Shown here in pieces: positions 1 through 9,018 of a stretch of DNA of 64,000 nucleotides. A program made the translations under genes and the position numbers. The DNA comes from Streptococcus chenjunshii (GTDB lineage Bacteria > Bacillota > Bacilli > Lactobacillales > Streptococcaceae): contig NZ_CP031733.1 in assembly GCF_003086355.1 (NCBI RefSeq), forward strand, positions 1,550,001 through 1,614,000, read 5' to 3'. The first letter of the stretch is position 1; each line of letters opens with the position of its first letter. Below the pieces are notes generated by a model. That model did not search any database, was not told where the DNA came from, and was given only the letters and a program-made list of their open reading frames with translations.

Positions 1-912
1 TTCCATATGACTTTAATGGCACTTCCGCTGATCGGTGTACTGCTTTTTACCATCCTGCCATTAATTTATATGATTTGTCTGGCTTTTACCAATTACGATC
101 ATAATCATTTGCCACCGAAAAGTCTTTTTGATTGGGTCGGTTTTGTTAATTTTGGTAATGTTTTTAACGGCCGTATGGCTAGTACTTTCTTTCCCGTCTT
201 GTCTTGGACACTGATATGGGCTGTATTTGCAACAATAACCAACTTTTTCTTCGGCATCGTTCTTGCTTTATTAATTAATACAAAAGGTTTAAAGTTTAAG
301 AAATTCTGGCGGACCATCTTTGTCATCACTATTGCTGTCCCTCAATTTATTTCTTTGCTGATTATGCGCAACCTTCTCAATGATGCCGGACCTATTAATG
401 CTTTTTTAGAAAAACTTGGTTTCGTCTCAGCTGCTTCACCACTTCCTTTTTTATCAGATCCAATATGGGCAAAATTCTCTATTATTTTTGTTAATATGTG
501 GGTTGGGATCCCCGTTACTATGCTGGTCGCAACCGGAATTATTATGAATCTGCCGCAAGAACAAATTGAAGCGGCTGAAATTGATGGGGCTAATAAATTT
601 CAAATTTTTAAATCTATCACTTTCCCACAAATTCTCTTGGTCATGACACCAACATTAATTCAGCAGTTTATTGGTAATATCAATAATTTCAATGTGATCT
701 ACCTCTTAACAGCAGGCGGTCCAAGCAATTCCAGTTTTTATCAGGCAGGCAGTACAGATCTTCTCGTTACATGGCTCTATAACCTGACAGTTAGTGCAGC
801 TGATTATAATCTAGCTTCTGTTATCGGTATTATCATCTTTGTCCTTTCAGCTATCTTTAGCCTGCTGGCTTACACTAGGACAAACTCTTATAAGGAAGGG
901 GCTGTCAAATAA
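1..912 (+). CDS. malF: MalF-type maltodextrin ABC transporter permease (5' truncated by window)
   Basis: Inner-membrane permease of a carbohydrate-uptake (CUT1) ABC importer for maltose/maltodextrin. The frame is open at base 1 and an upstream start must lie outside the window; streptococcal MalF proteins are longer than the 300 or so residues seen. Several hydrophobic helices and a cytoplasmic EAA loop (EAAEIDGANKFQIFKSITFP) that docks onto the ATPase are visible. The next permease starts at the base after the TAA, and an ATPase follows, so these form one operon. The family is certain; maltodextrin as substrate is inferred from similarity to the streptococcal mal cluster. Confidence 0.9.
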   Translation, partial: FHMTLMALPLIGVLLFTILPLIYMICLAFTNYDHNHLPPKSLFDWVGFVNFGNVFNGRMASTFFPVLSWTLIWAVFATITNFFFGIVLALLINTKGLKFKKFWRTIFVITIAVPQFISLLIMRNLLNDAGPINAFLEKLGFVSAASPLPFLSDPIWAKFSIIFVNMWVGIPVTMLVATGIIMNLPQEQIEAAEIDGANKFQIFKSITFPQILLVMTPTLIQQFIGNINNFNVIYLLTAGGPSNSSFYQAGSTDLLVTWLYNLTVSAADYNLASVIGIIIFVLSAIFSLLAYTRTNSYKEGAVK

Positions 913-1749
913 ATGAAAAATCGTAAAAATGTCAGATTGGCTCTGGTTTATTTGCTTTTGACTGTACTGTCTATTATCTGGCTTTTCCCAATCGCTTGGG
1001 TTGTTCTGTCCAGCTTTCGCGGTGAGGGTACAGCTTATGTCAACTATTTTATTCCTAAAACCTGGACTTTTGAGAATTATATAAAGCTCTTCAATCAGAA
1101 CGTCTTTCCTTTTGGCAGATGGTTTTTAAATACACTTTATGTAGCAACTGCCAGCTGTATTATTTCAACTTTTATTACTGTTGCTATGGCTTATGCACTC
1201 AGCCGTATCAAATTTAAACATCGTAACGGTTTTCTGAAACTCGCTTTAGTGCTTAATATGTTTCCTGGCTTTATGAGTATGATTGCTGTTTATTATATTC
1301 TTAAAGCACTCAATCTGGATCAAACGCTCTTAGCACTGATTCTCGTTTATTCTGCCGGAGCGGCTCTCAATTTCTATATTGCAAAAGGTTTCTTCGATAC
1401 CATCCCCTATTCTCTGGACGAATCGGCTATGATTGATGGAGCAAGGCGTCTGGATATTTTTTTCAAAATTACGCTGCCTTTATCCAAACCAATTATTGTA
1501 TATACGGCACTGATTGCTTTCATTGCTCCTTGGATTGATTTTATCTTTGCCAGAGTTATTCTCGGGGATGTTACCAGCAAATACACAGTTGCTATTGGGC
1601 TCTTCTCTATGCTGCAGCAAGATACAATCAACAATTGGTTCTTATCTTTTACCGCAGGTTCTGTACTTATTGCTGTTCCCATTACACTTCTTTTTATGTT
1701 CATGCAAAAGTACTATGTTGAAGGTATTACCGGCGGATCTGTTAAGTAA
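913..1749 (+). CDS. malG: MalG-type maltodextrin ABC transporter permease
   Basis: Second integral-membrane subunit of the CUT1 importer, 278 residues, the usual size. The N-terminal helix begins around residue 11, and about six helices follow. The EAA loop ESAMIDGARRLDIFFKITLP is near residue 170. Its ATG directly follows the malF stop with no spacer, which suggests translational coupling. It would pair with MalF to form the channel and receive sugar from a binding protein encoded outside the window. Confidence 0.93.
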   Translation: MKNRKNVRLALVYLLLTVLSIIWLFPIAWVVLSSFRGEGTAYVNYFIPKTWTFENYIKLFNQNVFPFGRWFLNTLYVATASCIISTFITVAMAYALSRIKFKHRNGFLKLALVLNMFPGFMSMIAVYYILKALNLDQTLLALILVYSAGAALNFYIAKGFFDTIPYSLDESAMIDGARRLDIFFKITLPLSKPIIVYTALIAFIAPWIDFIFARVILGDVTSKYTVAIGLFSMLQQDTINNWFLSFTAGSVLIAVPITLLFMFMQKYYVEGITGGSVK

Positions 1750-1797
1750 CATACTTCCAAAGAGAAAAACAGTTGAAATTAGTAAGGAAAAAATACT

Positions 1798-2943
1798 ATG
1801 GTTGAATTAAATCTGAATCATATCTATAAAAAATATCCTAACAGCAATCATTATGCTGTTGAAGATTTTAATCTTAATATTAAGGATCGCGAATTTATTG
1901 TTTTTGTGGGCCCTTCTGGCTGCGGCAAATCGACAACTCTGCGAATGGTAGCTGGGCTCGAAGATATTACAGAAGGCGAATTGAGTATTGATCACCAGAT
2001 TGTGAATGATAAATCACCTAAAGACCGTGATATTGCCATGGTCTTCCAAAATTATGCCCTTTATCCGCATATGACTGTTTACGACAATATGGCTTTTGGG
2101 CTAAAACTTCGCAAATACAGCAAGGCAGATATCGACAAGCGGGTTAAGGAAGCTGCTCAAATTCTTGGACTGACAGAATTTTTAGAACGGAAACCTGCTG
2201 ATCTTTCCGGCGGACAGCGGCAGCGGGTTGCTATGGGACGGGCAATTGTTCGAGATGCCAAAGTGTTCTTAATGGATGAACCTTTATCAAATCTGGATGC
2301 TAAACTTCGGGTCTCCATGCGAGCCGAAATTGCTAAGATTCATCGCCGAATTGGTGCTACGACTATTTACGTTACCCATGATCAAACTGAGGCGATGACA
2401 TTGGCCGATAGAATCGTCATCATGAGTTCCAGTAAAAGTTCTGATGGCTCGGGAACTATAGGCCGTATTGAACAAATTGGCAGTCCGAAAAAGCTCTATA
2501 ATGAACCAGCAAATAAATTTGTTGCCGGTTTCATCGGCAGTCCGGCTATGAATTTTTTTGAAGTAACAGTGGAGAAAGAGGCCTTGGTTAACAGTGAGGG
2601 ATTACGCCTGGGTCTGCCAGCAGGTCAGGCTAAAATTCTTGAAGCTCAGGGATACCTTGGCAAAACTGTCATTTTCGGCATTCGACCAGAAGATATTTCC
2701 ACCAAACAAATCGTTCATGATGTTTATCCTGAGTCTAATGTCAAAGCTGAAGTTCTTGTTTCCGAACTTTTGGGTTCCGAAACGATGCTTTACGTCAGAT
2801 TGGGGAAGAATGAGTTTGTTTCCCGTACCGATGCCCATGATGCTCATCAGCCGGGAGAAAAGGTTTCTTTAACCTTTAATGTCGCTAAGGGACACTTTTT
2901 TGATAAATCCACTGAGGAAAGGATCGTCCTGCCCGTCAGCTAA
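1798..2943 (+). CDS. malK: MalK/MsmK-type sugar ABC transporter ATPase
   Basis: ATP-hydrolysing subunit of the importer, 381 residues. Walker A is GPSGCGKST (about residues 38-46), the ABC signature LSGGQRQRVAMGRA lies near 136, Walker B VFLMDEP near 157, and the H-loop is in VTHDQTEAM. The C-terminal third is the MalK-type regulatory OB-fold domain (FGIRPEDI). It starts 48 bases after malG, preceded by AGGAAAA. MsmK proteins in streptococci energise several sugar importers, so the choice between malK and msmK rests on operon context. A strong terminator follows immediately. Confidence 0.9.
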   Translation: MVELNLNHIYKKYPNSNHYAVEDFNLNIKDREFIVFVGPSGCGKSTTLRMVAGLEDITEGELSIDHQIVNDKSPKDRDIAMVFQNYALYPHMTVYDNMAFGLKLRKYSKADIDKRVKEAAQILGLTEFLERKPADLSGGQRQRVAMGRAIVRDAKVFLMDEPLSNLDAKLRVSMRAEIAKIHRRIGATTIYVTHDQTEAMTLADRIVIMSSSKSSDGSGTIGRIEQIGSPKKLYNEPANKFVAGFIGSPAMNFFEVTVEKEALVNSEGLRLGLPAGQAKILEAQGYLGKTVIFGIRPEDISTKQIVHDVYPESNVKAEVLVSELLGSETMLYVRLGKNEFVSRTDAHDAHQPGEKVSLTFNVAKGHFFDKSTEERIVLPVS

Positions 2944-2950
2944 CATCATA

Positions 2951-2980
2951 AAAGAACGCTTGATTCAAGCGTTCTTTTTT
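2951..2980 (+). terminator. Intrinsic terminator of the mal operon
   Basis: AAAGAACGCTTGA pairs with TCAAGCGTTCTTT with almost no loop beyond TT, and is followed by a T run. It lies 8 bases after the malK stop. Because it is symmetric it may also act on the opposite strand, where uvrB ends about 80 bases away. Confidence 0.9.
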
Positions 2981-3060
2981 ATCTTGTATCTCAGCTGATG
3001 CAGCACATCGTTTACTGAACTGTTTATTCAGCACTTTAAATATCACATACATGACATTTT

Positions 3061-5055
3061 TTAGTCCAATGCTTTCAATTCTAAAATCATATCCCGCAGC
3101 TGAGCGGCCAGTTCAAAGTCAAGGAGTTCAGCAGCTTCCTGCATTTCTTTTTGCAGTTTTTTAATTGTTTCCTGACGTTCTTTCTTAGTCATCGTGGAGA
3201 CATCCAGCTCCTCAGCAACTGCGCTGTCTTCGTCATTAGCCTTAGTAATAGCAATAAGATCACGGATTTCCTTTTTAATGGTTTGAGGAACAATCCCATG
3301 TTCTTTGTTATAAGCCATTTGGATTTCACGGCGGCGGGCCGTTTCATCCATCGCTCGTTTCATTGACTCAGTCACAGTATCGGCATACATGATTACGTGT
3401 CCTTCTGAATTGCGGGCTGCCCGGCCGATTGTCTGAATCAGACCGCGTTCGTTACGCAGGAAGCCTTCTTTGTCGGCATCTAAAATGGCAATCAGACTGA
3501 CTTCCGGTACATCTATCCCTTCACGCAGAAGATTGATACCAATCAGCACATCAAAAACTCCTAAACGCAGGTCGCGGATGATTTCAGTCCGCTCCAGAGT
3601 CTTGATATCCGAATGCATATATTTGACCTTAACTCCCATTTCTTTGAGATAATCCGTTAAATCTTCGGCCATTTTCTTAGTCAGTGTCGTAATGAAAGTG
3701 CGCTCTCCTTTTTCAGCACGGATATTAATTTCTCCCAGAAGATCATCCATCTGTCCCATAGTCGGACGAACCTCTACTTCCGGATCGAGAAGGCCTGTTG
3801 GCCGAATAATCTGTTCAATGACTGTATCAGTCTGCTCTTTTTCATAATCGCCCGGCGTGGCAGAAACATAAACAATCTGGTGGACATGACTTTCAAATTC
3901 TTCCCGGCGCAGCGGTCGGTTATCCAAGGCGCTGGGCAGACGGAAGCCATAATTCACCAGCATTTCCTTGCGTGAGCGGTCCCCATTGTACATTCCTTTA
4001 ATCTGCCCCATAGTCATATGACTTTCATCAATCATAATCAAAAAGTCTTCTGGAAAGAAATCGAGCAAGGTATAGGGAGGCTCCCCTTCAGAACGGCCGT
4101 CCATATGGCGTGAATAATTCTCAACACCGTTTGTATAGCCCATTTCCTGCAGCATTTCCACATCATATTCAGTCCGCTGGCGAATACGCTGAGCTTCAAT
4201 TAGCTTGCCTTCTTTTTCAAAAAGTCTGACCTGTTCCTCCATCTCTTTCTTTATATTGGCAATCGCCCTTTCCATATACTCTTCACTGGTAATAAAGTGA
4301 GTCGCTGGGAAAAGCACGAGATGATCGGCCTCACCTAAAACCTTGCCGGTCAGGCTGTCAATTTCTCTGATCCGATCGATCTCATCGCCAAAAAACTCAA
4401 TCCGAAAGGCATGCTCGTCACGGGATGCAGGGAAAATTTCGACCACATCTCCCCGAACCCGAAAACGGCCGCGCTGAAAATCAATATCATTGCGCTCGAA
4501 CTGGATATCAACCAGATCATTAAGCAACTTATCCCGGGACAGTTCCTGTCCCGGACGGAGGCTGACGGCACCTTCGGCATACTCCTTAGGCGAACCCAGA
4601 CCATAGATACAGCTTACCGAAGCCACTACAATCACATCATTGCGCTCCAGCAAGGCTGAAGTTGCCGAATGACGGAGCTTATCAATCTCATCATTAATCG
4701 CACTGTCTTTCTCAATATAAGTGTCGCTTGAAGGCACATAAGCTTCCGGCTGGTAGTAATCATAGTAAGAAACAAAATATTCAACAGCATTGTCTGGAAA
4801 AAATTCTTTAAACTCACCGTAAAGCTGACCAGCAAGCGTTTTATTATGGGCAATAACAAGTGTCGGTTTATTCACCTGCTGAATGACCTGACTCATTGTG
4901 TAGGTTTTACCAGTACCGGTTGCCCCTAGCAGGATCTGAGCCTTTTCTCCGCCTTCAATATTATCGACTAAAGCCGCAATAGCCTTGGGCTGATCGCCCG
5001 AAGGTTCATATTTTGAAACGAGTTTAAACCGATTATTTTCCTTTCGATCAATCAT
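3061..5055 (-). CDS. uvrB: UvrABC nucleotide excision repair helicase-like subunit UvrB
   Basis: Damage-verification subunit of the UvrABC system; it loads onto DNA with UvrA and recruits UvrC. Visible motifs are Walker A GATGTGKT, the beta-hairpin [12 protein letters not shown] that inserts between strands, helicase motif DESH, the motif V/VI region [27 protein letters not shown]...QTIGRAARN, and a C-terminal UVR domain ([14 protein letters not shown]). I chose the second of two adjacent ATGs (protein begins MIDRKE, 664 residues) because GGAAGGA lies 6 bases upstream. A longer 698-residue frame would read into an intergenic repeat and is rejected. Confidence 0.97.
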   Translation of the reverse strand: MIDRKENNRFKLVSKYEPSGDQPKAIAALVDNIEGGEKAQILLGATGTGKTYTMSQVIQQVNKPTLVIAHNKTLAGQLYGEFKEFFPDNAVEYFVSYYDYYQPEAYVPSSDTYIEKDSAINDEIDKLRHSATSALLERNDVIVVASVSCIYGLGSPKEYAEGAVSLRPGQELSRDKLLNDLVDIQFERNDIDFQRGRFRVRGDVVEIFPASRDEHAFRIEFFGDEIDRIREIDSLTGKVLGEADHLVLFPATHFITSEEYMERAIANIKKEMEEQVRLFEKEGKLIEAQRIRQRTEYDVEMLQEMGYTNGVENYSRHMDGRSEGEPPYTLLDFFPEDFLIMIDESHMTMGQIKGMYNGDRSRKEMLVNYGFRLPSALDNRPLRREEFESHVHQIVYVSATPGDYEKEQTDTVIEQIIRPTGLLDPEVEVRPTMGQMDDLLGEINIRAEKGERTFITTLTKKMAEDLTDYLKEMGVKVKYMHSDIKTLERTEIIRDLRLGVFDVLIGINLLREGIDVPEVSLIAILDADKEGFLRNERGLIQTIGRAARNSEGHVIMYADTVTESMKRAMDETARRREIQMAYNKEHGIVPQTIKKEIRDLIAITKANDEDSAVAEELDVSTMTKKERQETIKKLQKEMQEAAELLDFELAAQLRDMILELKALD

Positions 5056-5064
5056 CATCTTTCC

Positions 5065-5198
5065 TTCCAACAAGATACAAAGGCCGTTAAGAAATCCGTA
5101 TGAAAATAGGGGCTGACAAGTGATGTTTGGCATCACGCTGGCAGGCATCTTTTTCACTAGGATTTTAGGCCGTGTTCAATTCCAACAAGATACAAAGG
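5065..5198 (-). repeat. Short-core member of the GTATCTT-ended repeat family in the uvrB leader
   Basis: A 96-bp core is flanked by a perfect 19-bp direct repeat, TTCCAACAAGATACAAAGG, at 5065-5083 and 5180-5198. Read on the minus strand it starts TTGAACACGGCCTAAAATCC, contains a near-perfect dyad around GTGATGCC/AACATCAC and ends TTAACGGCCTTTGTATCTTG just before the uvrB Shine-Dalgarno. It is clearly homologous to the copy at 13193-13319, in the opposite orientation. The 19-bp repeat looks like a target-site duplication. Confidence 0.85.
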
Positions 5199-5411
5199 GT
5201 ATAAAGTGACTAACTGGAGAACAAGGACTGGCTGATATATTTATAGACACTGGGCAGGATGGCTTTTCTGTTCCAACCGAATGCTGCTGAAACATTGGAC
5301 TGGCCAGTTTTTGCCTTCTTCTGCCGCTTTAAAAGCTGAAAATTCTTCAGTACAGCTCTTTTCTATCACTCATTTATCATTTTACCACAAAGCTATCAGA
5401 ATCGTCTGTTT

Positions 5412-5444
5412 TGAATTTATGTTAGAAAATCTAACATAAATTCA
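5412..5444 (+). promoter_or_regulatory. GlnR operator in a 15-bp perfect inverted repeat
   Basis: TGAATTTATGTTAGA, AAA, then its exact reverse complement. The centre, TGTTAGAAAATCTAACA at 5420-5436, matches the GlnR/TnrA consensus TGTNAN7TNACA exactly. It ends 8 bases before the -35 of the glutamine transporter promoter. GlnR is the known nitrogen repressor of streptococcal glutamine uptake genes, so repression at high glutamine is expected. Confidence 0.88.
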
Positions 5445-5452
5445 GCTGATAT

Positions 5453-5481
5453 TTGCTTAATTACTAAAAATTTGTTATAAT
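5453..5481 (+). promoter_or_regulatory. Sigma-70 promoter of glnPH
   Basis: TTGCTT (5453-5458), a 17-base spacer and TATAAT (5476-5481). Transcription would start around 5488, giving a short leader with AAGGAG before the ATG at 5511. Confidence 0.8.
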
Positions 5482-5510
5482 TTTATTCACATTATATAAA
5501 GGAGACTAAC

Positions 5511-7685
5511 ATGAGGAACTATTCTAAAGCACTAATACTGGCAATGCTTTCCATATTCTTTATGTTTGGTGCCAGAGCAAAGGCTGAAACGATTAAAATC
5601 GTTTCAGATACTGCTTATGCCCCATTCGAATTTAAAGATTCTGATCAGACCTACAAAGGGATTGATGTTGATATTATCAATGAAGTAGCTGAACGGCAAA
5701 ATTGGGATGCCAACATGACTTTTCCGGGATTTGATGCAGCAGTCAACGCTGTTCAGGCTGGGCAGGCCGATGCACTTATGGCAGGAACAACTGTTACCAA
5801 AGACAGGGAAAAGGTCTTCACCTTCTCAGATACCTACTATGACACGGCAGTTGTTCTTTACACACGCGGCGATACGGAAATTTCAGATTACAGTCAGCTG
5901 AAAGGAAAAACAGTTGGCGTCAAAAACGGAACAGCATCCCAAACTTTTCTGGAAAAAAATAAAGACAAGTATGGCTTTACTTTAAAAACTTTTGATACCA
6001 GCGACCTGATGAACAACAGTCTCGATTCAGGTTCTATCGATGCGGCTATGGATGATGAACCGGTTGTGCAGTATGCAATTAATCAGGGGAAAAATTATGC
6101 CATCAATATGGATGGTGAGGAAGTAGGCAGTTTTGCTTTTGCTGTAAAAAAAGACAGTAAGTATGAATATCTTATCGAGGAATTTAACCAAGCACTTGCC
6201 GATATGAAGAAAGACGGCACCTATGACGATATCATGGCAAAATGGCTGGGAACCGAAAACAGCAGTTTAACATCTACTGGCGATGCGGCTGCGAAAGCAA
6301 CACCTGTTAAGAACAGTTATAAGATTGTGGCGGATTCGTCATTTGCTCCTTTTGAATTTCAGGATGACAGCGGCAGCTATGTCGGAATCGATATGGAACT
6401 GATTCAGGCCATTGCTGAACAGCAAGGGTTCACCATCGAAATCAGCAATCCAGGATTTGATGCAGCTCTCAATGCTGTACAAGCCAGTCAGGCTGATGCT
6501 GTTATTGCGGGGATGTCCATCACAGATGCCCGTAAGAAAATTTTTGATTTTTCGGACTCCTACTATACTTCTAATATCATTCTTGCTGTCAAATCCGGCA
6601 GTAACATCAGTAGTTATGAAGAACTAGCGGGCTCAACAGTCGGAGCTAAAAACGGAACAGCTTCCTATACTTGGCTTGAAGAACATGCAGCTGAATACGG
6701 CTACAGTTTAAAAGCTTTTGACGAAGCTTCAACTATGTATGACAGTCTCAATTCGGGTTCTATCGATGCTCTAATGGATGATGAAGCTGTATTAAAGTAC
6801 GCCATTTCTCAAGGACGGAACTTTGATACCCCAATCAAGGGAGAAAAATCCGGAGAATATGGATTTGCTGTTAAAAAGGGCAGCAACCCTGAGCTGATTG
6901 AAATGTTTAACAATGGTTTGGCAGCTCTTAAAGAATCCGGACAGTACGACGAGATTATTGATAAATATCTGGGAACGGAGACTAATAATGAAGCAGCTGC
7001 TGAAAAAACTGTTGATGAAACAACTATTTTTGGCTTAATTGCTAATAATTACGGTCAGCTTTTATCCGGCTTAGGAACAACCTTGCTTCTAACTTTGGTT
7101 TCTTTTGCCTGTGCAATGATTATTGGGATTATTTTCGGGATGATGGCTGTCACACCAAGCCATGTACTGCGGACTATCGCGGCTGTCTTTGTTGATGTCA
7201 TTCGAGGTATTCCTTTGATGATTGTCGCGGCCTTTATCTTTTGGGGTATCCCCAATTTAATTGAATCAATGACTGGCAACCAAAGTCCGATCAATGACTT
7301 TTTAGCAGCAACAATTGCTCTTTCACTTAACGGCGGAGCCTATATTGCTGAAATTGTCCGCGGCGGTATCGAAGCTGTCCCTACTGGACAGATGGAAGCC
7401 AGCCGCAGTTTAGGAATTTCCTACGGAACAACAATGCGAAAAGTGATCCTGCCGCAGGCTGTTAAACTGATGCTGCCAAACTTCATCAATCAATTTGTTA
7501 TCTCGCTGAAAGATACAACTATTGTTTCAGCAATTGGACTGATTGAGCTTTTCCAAACCGGAAAAATTATCATCGCCCGTAACTATCAGTCATTCCGTAT
7601 GTATGCTATTTTGGCAATCATCTATCTTGTAATGATTACTTTGTTAACGCGCTTAGCAAGACGTTTAGAAAAGAGGCTTAAATAA
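5511..7685 (+). CDS. glnP: Glutamine ABC transporter, two fused binding domains plus permease (GlnPH type)
   Basis: Membrane-bound amino-acid importer subunit, 724 residues. A signal sequence (residues 1-26, ending ARAKA) is followed by two tandem family-3 solute-binding domains, about 27-248 and 263-482. Each carries the VGIDx[10 protein letters not shown] type motifs. A HisM-type permease domain (about 505-724) follows, with EAA loop [22 protein letters not shown]. The family is well known in streptococci and lactococci, where the second binding domain delivers glutamine to the channel. The stop codon overlaps the ATG of the ATPase gene (TAATG). A GlnR box upstream agrees with a glutamine role. 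Confidence 0.93.
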   Translation: MRNYSKALILAMLSIFFMFGARAKAETIKIVSDTAYAPFEFKDSDQTYKGIDVDIINEVAERQNWDANMTFPGFDAAVNAVQAGQADALMAGTTVTKDREKVFTFSDTYYDTAVVLYTRGDTEISDYSQLKGKTVGVKNGTASQTFLEKNKDKYGFTLKTFDTSDLMNNSLDSGSIDAAMDDEPVVQYAINQGKNYAINMDGEEVGSFAFAVKKDSKYEYLIEEFNQALADMKKDGTYDDIMAKWLGTENSSLTSTGDAAAKATPVKNSYKIVADSSFAPFEFQDDSGSYVGIDMELIQAIAEQQGFTIEISNPGFDAALNAVQASQADAVIAGMSITDARKKIFDFSDSYYTSNIILAVKSGSNISSYEELAGSTVGAKNGTASYTWLEEHAAEYGYSLKAFDEASTMYDSLNSGSIDALMDDEAVLKYAISQGRNFDTPIKGEKSGEYGFAVKKGSNPELIEMFNNGLAALKESGQYDEIIDKYLGTETNNEAAAEKTVDETTIFGLIANNYGQLLSGLGTTLLLTLVSFACAMIIGIIFGMMAVTPSHVLRTIAAVFVDVIRGIPLMIVAAFIFWGIPNLIESMTGNQSPINDFLAATIALSLNGGAYIAEIVRGGIEAVPTGQMEASRSLGISYGTTMRKVILPQAVKLMLPNFINQFVISLKDTTIVSAIGLIELFQTGKIIIARNYQSFRMYAILAIIYLVMITLLTRLARRLEKRLK

Positions 7686-8425
7686 TGGCAGAATTGAAAA
7701 TTGATGTTCAGGATCTCCATAAATCATTTGGAGACAATGAAGTATTAAAAGGAATCACAACTCAATTTTACGAAGGCGATGTCGTTTGTATTATCGGTCC
7801 TTCAGGTTCTGGAAAATCAACTTTTCTGCGGACCCTGAATCTGCTTGAAAGCATTACCAGCGGAAAAGTCATCGTCGATGGCTATGAGCTGTCAGATAAA
7901 AATACGGATGTGGATAAGGCACGGGAAAATATCGGTATGGTTTTTCAGCATTTTAATCTTTTTCCGCATATGACCGTTCTTGACAATATCTGCTTTGCCC
8001 CTGTTGAATTAGGAAAATATTCTCAGGAAGAGGCTAAAAAAGTCGGTATGGAGCTGCTGGAAAAAGTTGGACTGGTTGAGAAGGCTGAGGCACTGCCGGA
8101 CAGCTTATCAGGAGGACAAAAACAGCGGGTAGCTATCGCACGAAGTTTAGCGATGAACCCTGATATTATGCTTTTTGATGAACCAACTTCAGCACTGGAT
8201 CCGGAAATGGTCGGTGATGTGCTCAATGTTATGAAAGATTTGGCCCATCAAGGGATGACTATGCTGATTGTTACGCACGAAATGGGCTTTGCCCGCCAAG
8301 TTGCCAGCCGTGTCATCTTTACTGACGGCGGTGAATTTTTAGAGGACGGCAGCCCTGAGGAAATTTTTGACCACCCTAAGCACCCCCGCCTGCAGGATTT
8401 CTTAAATAAAGTATTAAATGTCTAA
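7685..8425 (+). CDS. glnQ: Amino-acid ABC transporter ATPase GlnQ
   Basis: ATPase partner of the preceding fused permease, 246 residues, typical for the polar amino-acid family. It has Walker [11 protein letters not shown]-loop [13 protein letters not shown], signature [16 protein letters not shown], Walker [17 protein letters not shown] and H-loop VTHEMGFA. It starts within the glnPH stop codon, which couples their translation. A terminator lies about 65 bases downstream. Confidence 0.95.
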   Translation: MAELKIDVQDLHKSFGDNEVLKGITTQFYEGDVVCIIGPSGSGKSTFLRTLNLLESITSGKVIVDGYELSDKNTDVDKARENIGMVFQHFNLFPHMTVLDNICFAPVELGKYSQEEAKKVGMELLEKVGLVEKAEALPDSLSGGQKQRVAIARSLAMNPDIMLFDEPTSALDPEMVGDVLNVMKDLAHQGMTMLIVTHEMGFARQVASRVIFTDGGEFLEDGSPEEIFDHPKHPRLQDFLNKVLNV

Positions 8426-8491
8426 TCTTAGTGCTAATTTCCGCTTTTGCCCGACAAGCCTGACAGAATAATAATGAGATAAAATAATTAA

Positions 8492-8537
8492 ACAAAGGAT
8501 TGAGTTTTCTGCAGTCGCAGAGCTGAATCCTTTTTTC
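8492..8537 (+). terminator. Terminator after glnQ
   Basis: AAAGGATT pairs with AATCCTTT across a roughly 25-base loop that itself contains CTGC/GCAG, followed by a T run. It ends the glnPH-glnQ unit. Confidence 0.75.
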
Positions 8538-8715
8538 TTATATTGATATACCTGATACGTCTTCAAAAAAACAGTTTGTCCCAAAGACTGAGACAAAATC
8601 TAGTTTTCTAGGTCTTATTACCGGTCTTTTCTCCTTCTCCCCACAGGTAAGATAAATATTCCTAGATATAGGCTGTTTTAGTCTCCAGAAAAAGCGCGCA
8701 AAAGATAACAAAGAT

Positions 8716-8744
8716 TTGACACCGCTTTCATTTTTTGTTATACT
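8716..8744 (+). promoter_or_regulatory. Near-consensus promoter of the ABC-F gene
   Basis: TTGACA (8716-8721), exactly 17 bases, TATACT (8739-8744). Predicted start is near 8751, so the mRNA would carry a leader of roughly 270 bases before the ABC-F start codon. The strong promoter plus long leader suggests control after initiation. Confidence 0.88.
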
Positions 8745-8778
8745 GTAAATGGTTAAAATTCAGGAGGAGCAGATAATT

Positions 8779-8790
8779 ATGTATATCTAA
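8779..8790 (+). CDS. Three-codon leader ORF (Met-Tyr-Ile-stop)
   Basis: ATG TAT ATC TAA follows a perfect AGGAGG (8762-8767) by 11 bases, 28 bases downstream of the predicted start of transcription. No reason other than ribosome placement is apparent for so strong a ribosome-binding site before three codons. Very short upstream ORFs of this kind are known in leaders of antibiotic-inducible ABC-F genes such as that of Listeria lmo0919. Function here is inference. Confidence 0.6.
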   Translation: MYI

Positions 8791-8941
8791 AAGCTAAACC
8801 ATCTGTTAGATTTACCTAAACAAGTTTAGTTTTTTAGTGTGTGCTTATTCTCTTTTCGAGCTCGTCTTTCTTAATATGGTAAAGATGCGTTTTTTGTGGC
8901 CTCACTTTACTCTTCTACTTGGTTAGGTAGGAGAGTTTTTC
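8791..8941 (+). promoter_or_regulatory. Putative transcription attenuator upstream of the ABC-F gene
   Basis: Two terminator-like hairpins follow the leader ORF. The first is CTAAAC-AA-GTTTAG plus six T at 8816-8835, with an alternative partner AGCTAAAC at 8792-8799 beside the leader ORF stop. The second and stronger one is ACTCTTCTAC, 8-base loop, GTAGGAGAGT, then T5 at 8909-8940; all ten positions pair if one G-U is allowed. The alternative pairing next to the leader ORF fits ribosome-stalling control. No ligand is known. Confidence 0.6.
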
Positions 8942-9018
8942 TATAGTCCTTAACAGTCTGTGATTAAAGGTTCCCTTGCTTTAATGGCAGAATTTCTATA
9001 AGGAAAGTGAGGATATCT

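Noticed and set aside
5056..5157. N-terminal extension of UvrB by 34 residues
   Set aside because: It is encoded by an intergenic repeat found elsewhere, lacks a ribosome-binding site and is absent from the normal UvrB N-terminus.
8791..8941. A metabolite riboswitch before the ABC-F gene
   Set aside because: No known riboswitch core motif is visible; the short leader ORF with alternative hairpins is better explained by translation-linked attenuation.
9007..9018. GTG start four codons upstream for the ABC-F protein
   Set aside because: The GAGGA at 9009-9013 fits ATG 9019, and homologues begin close to MLQL.
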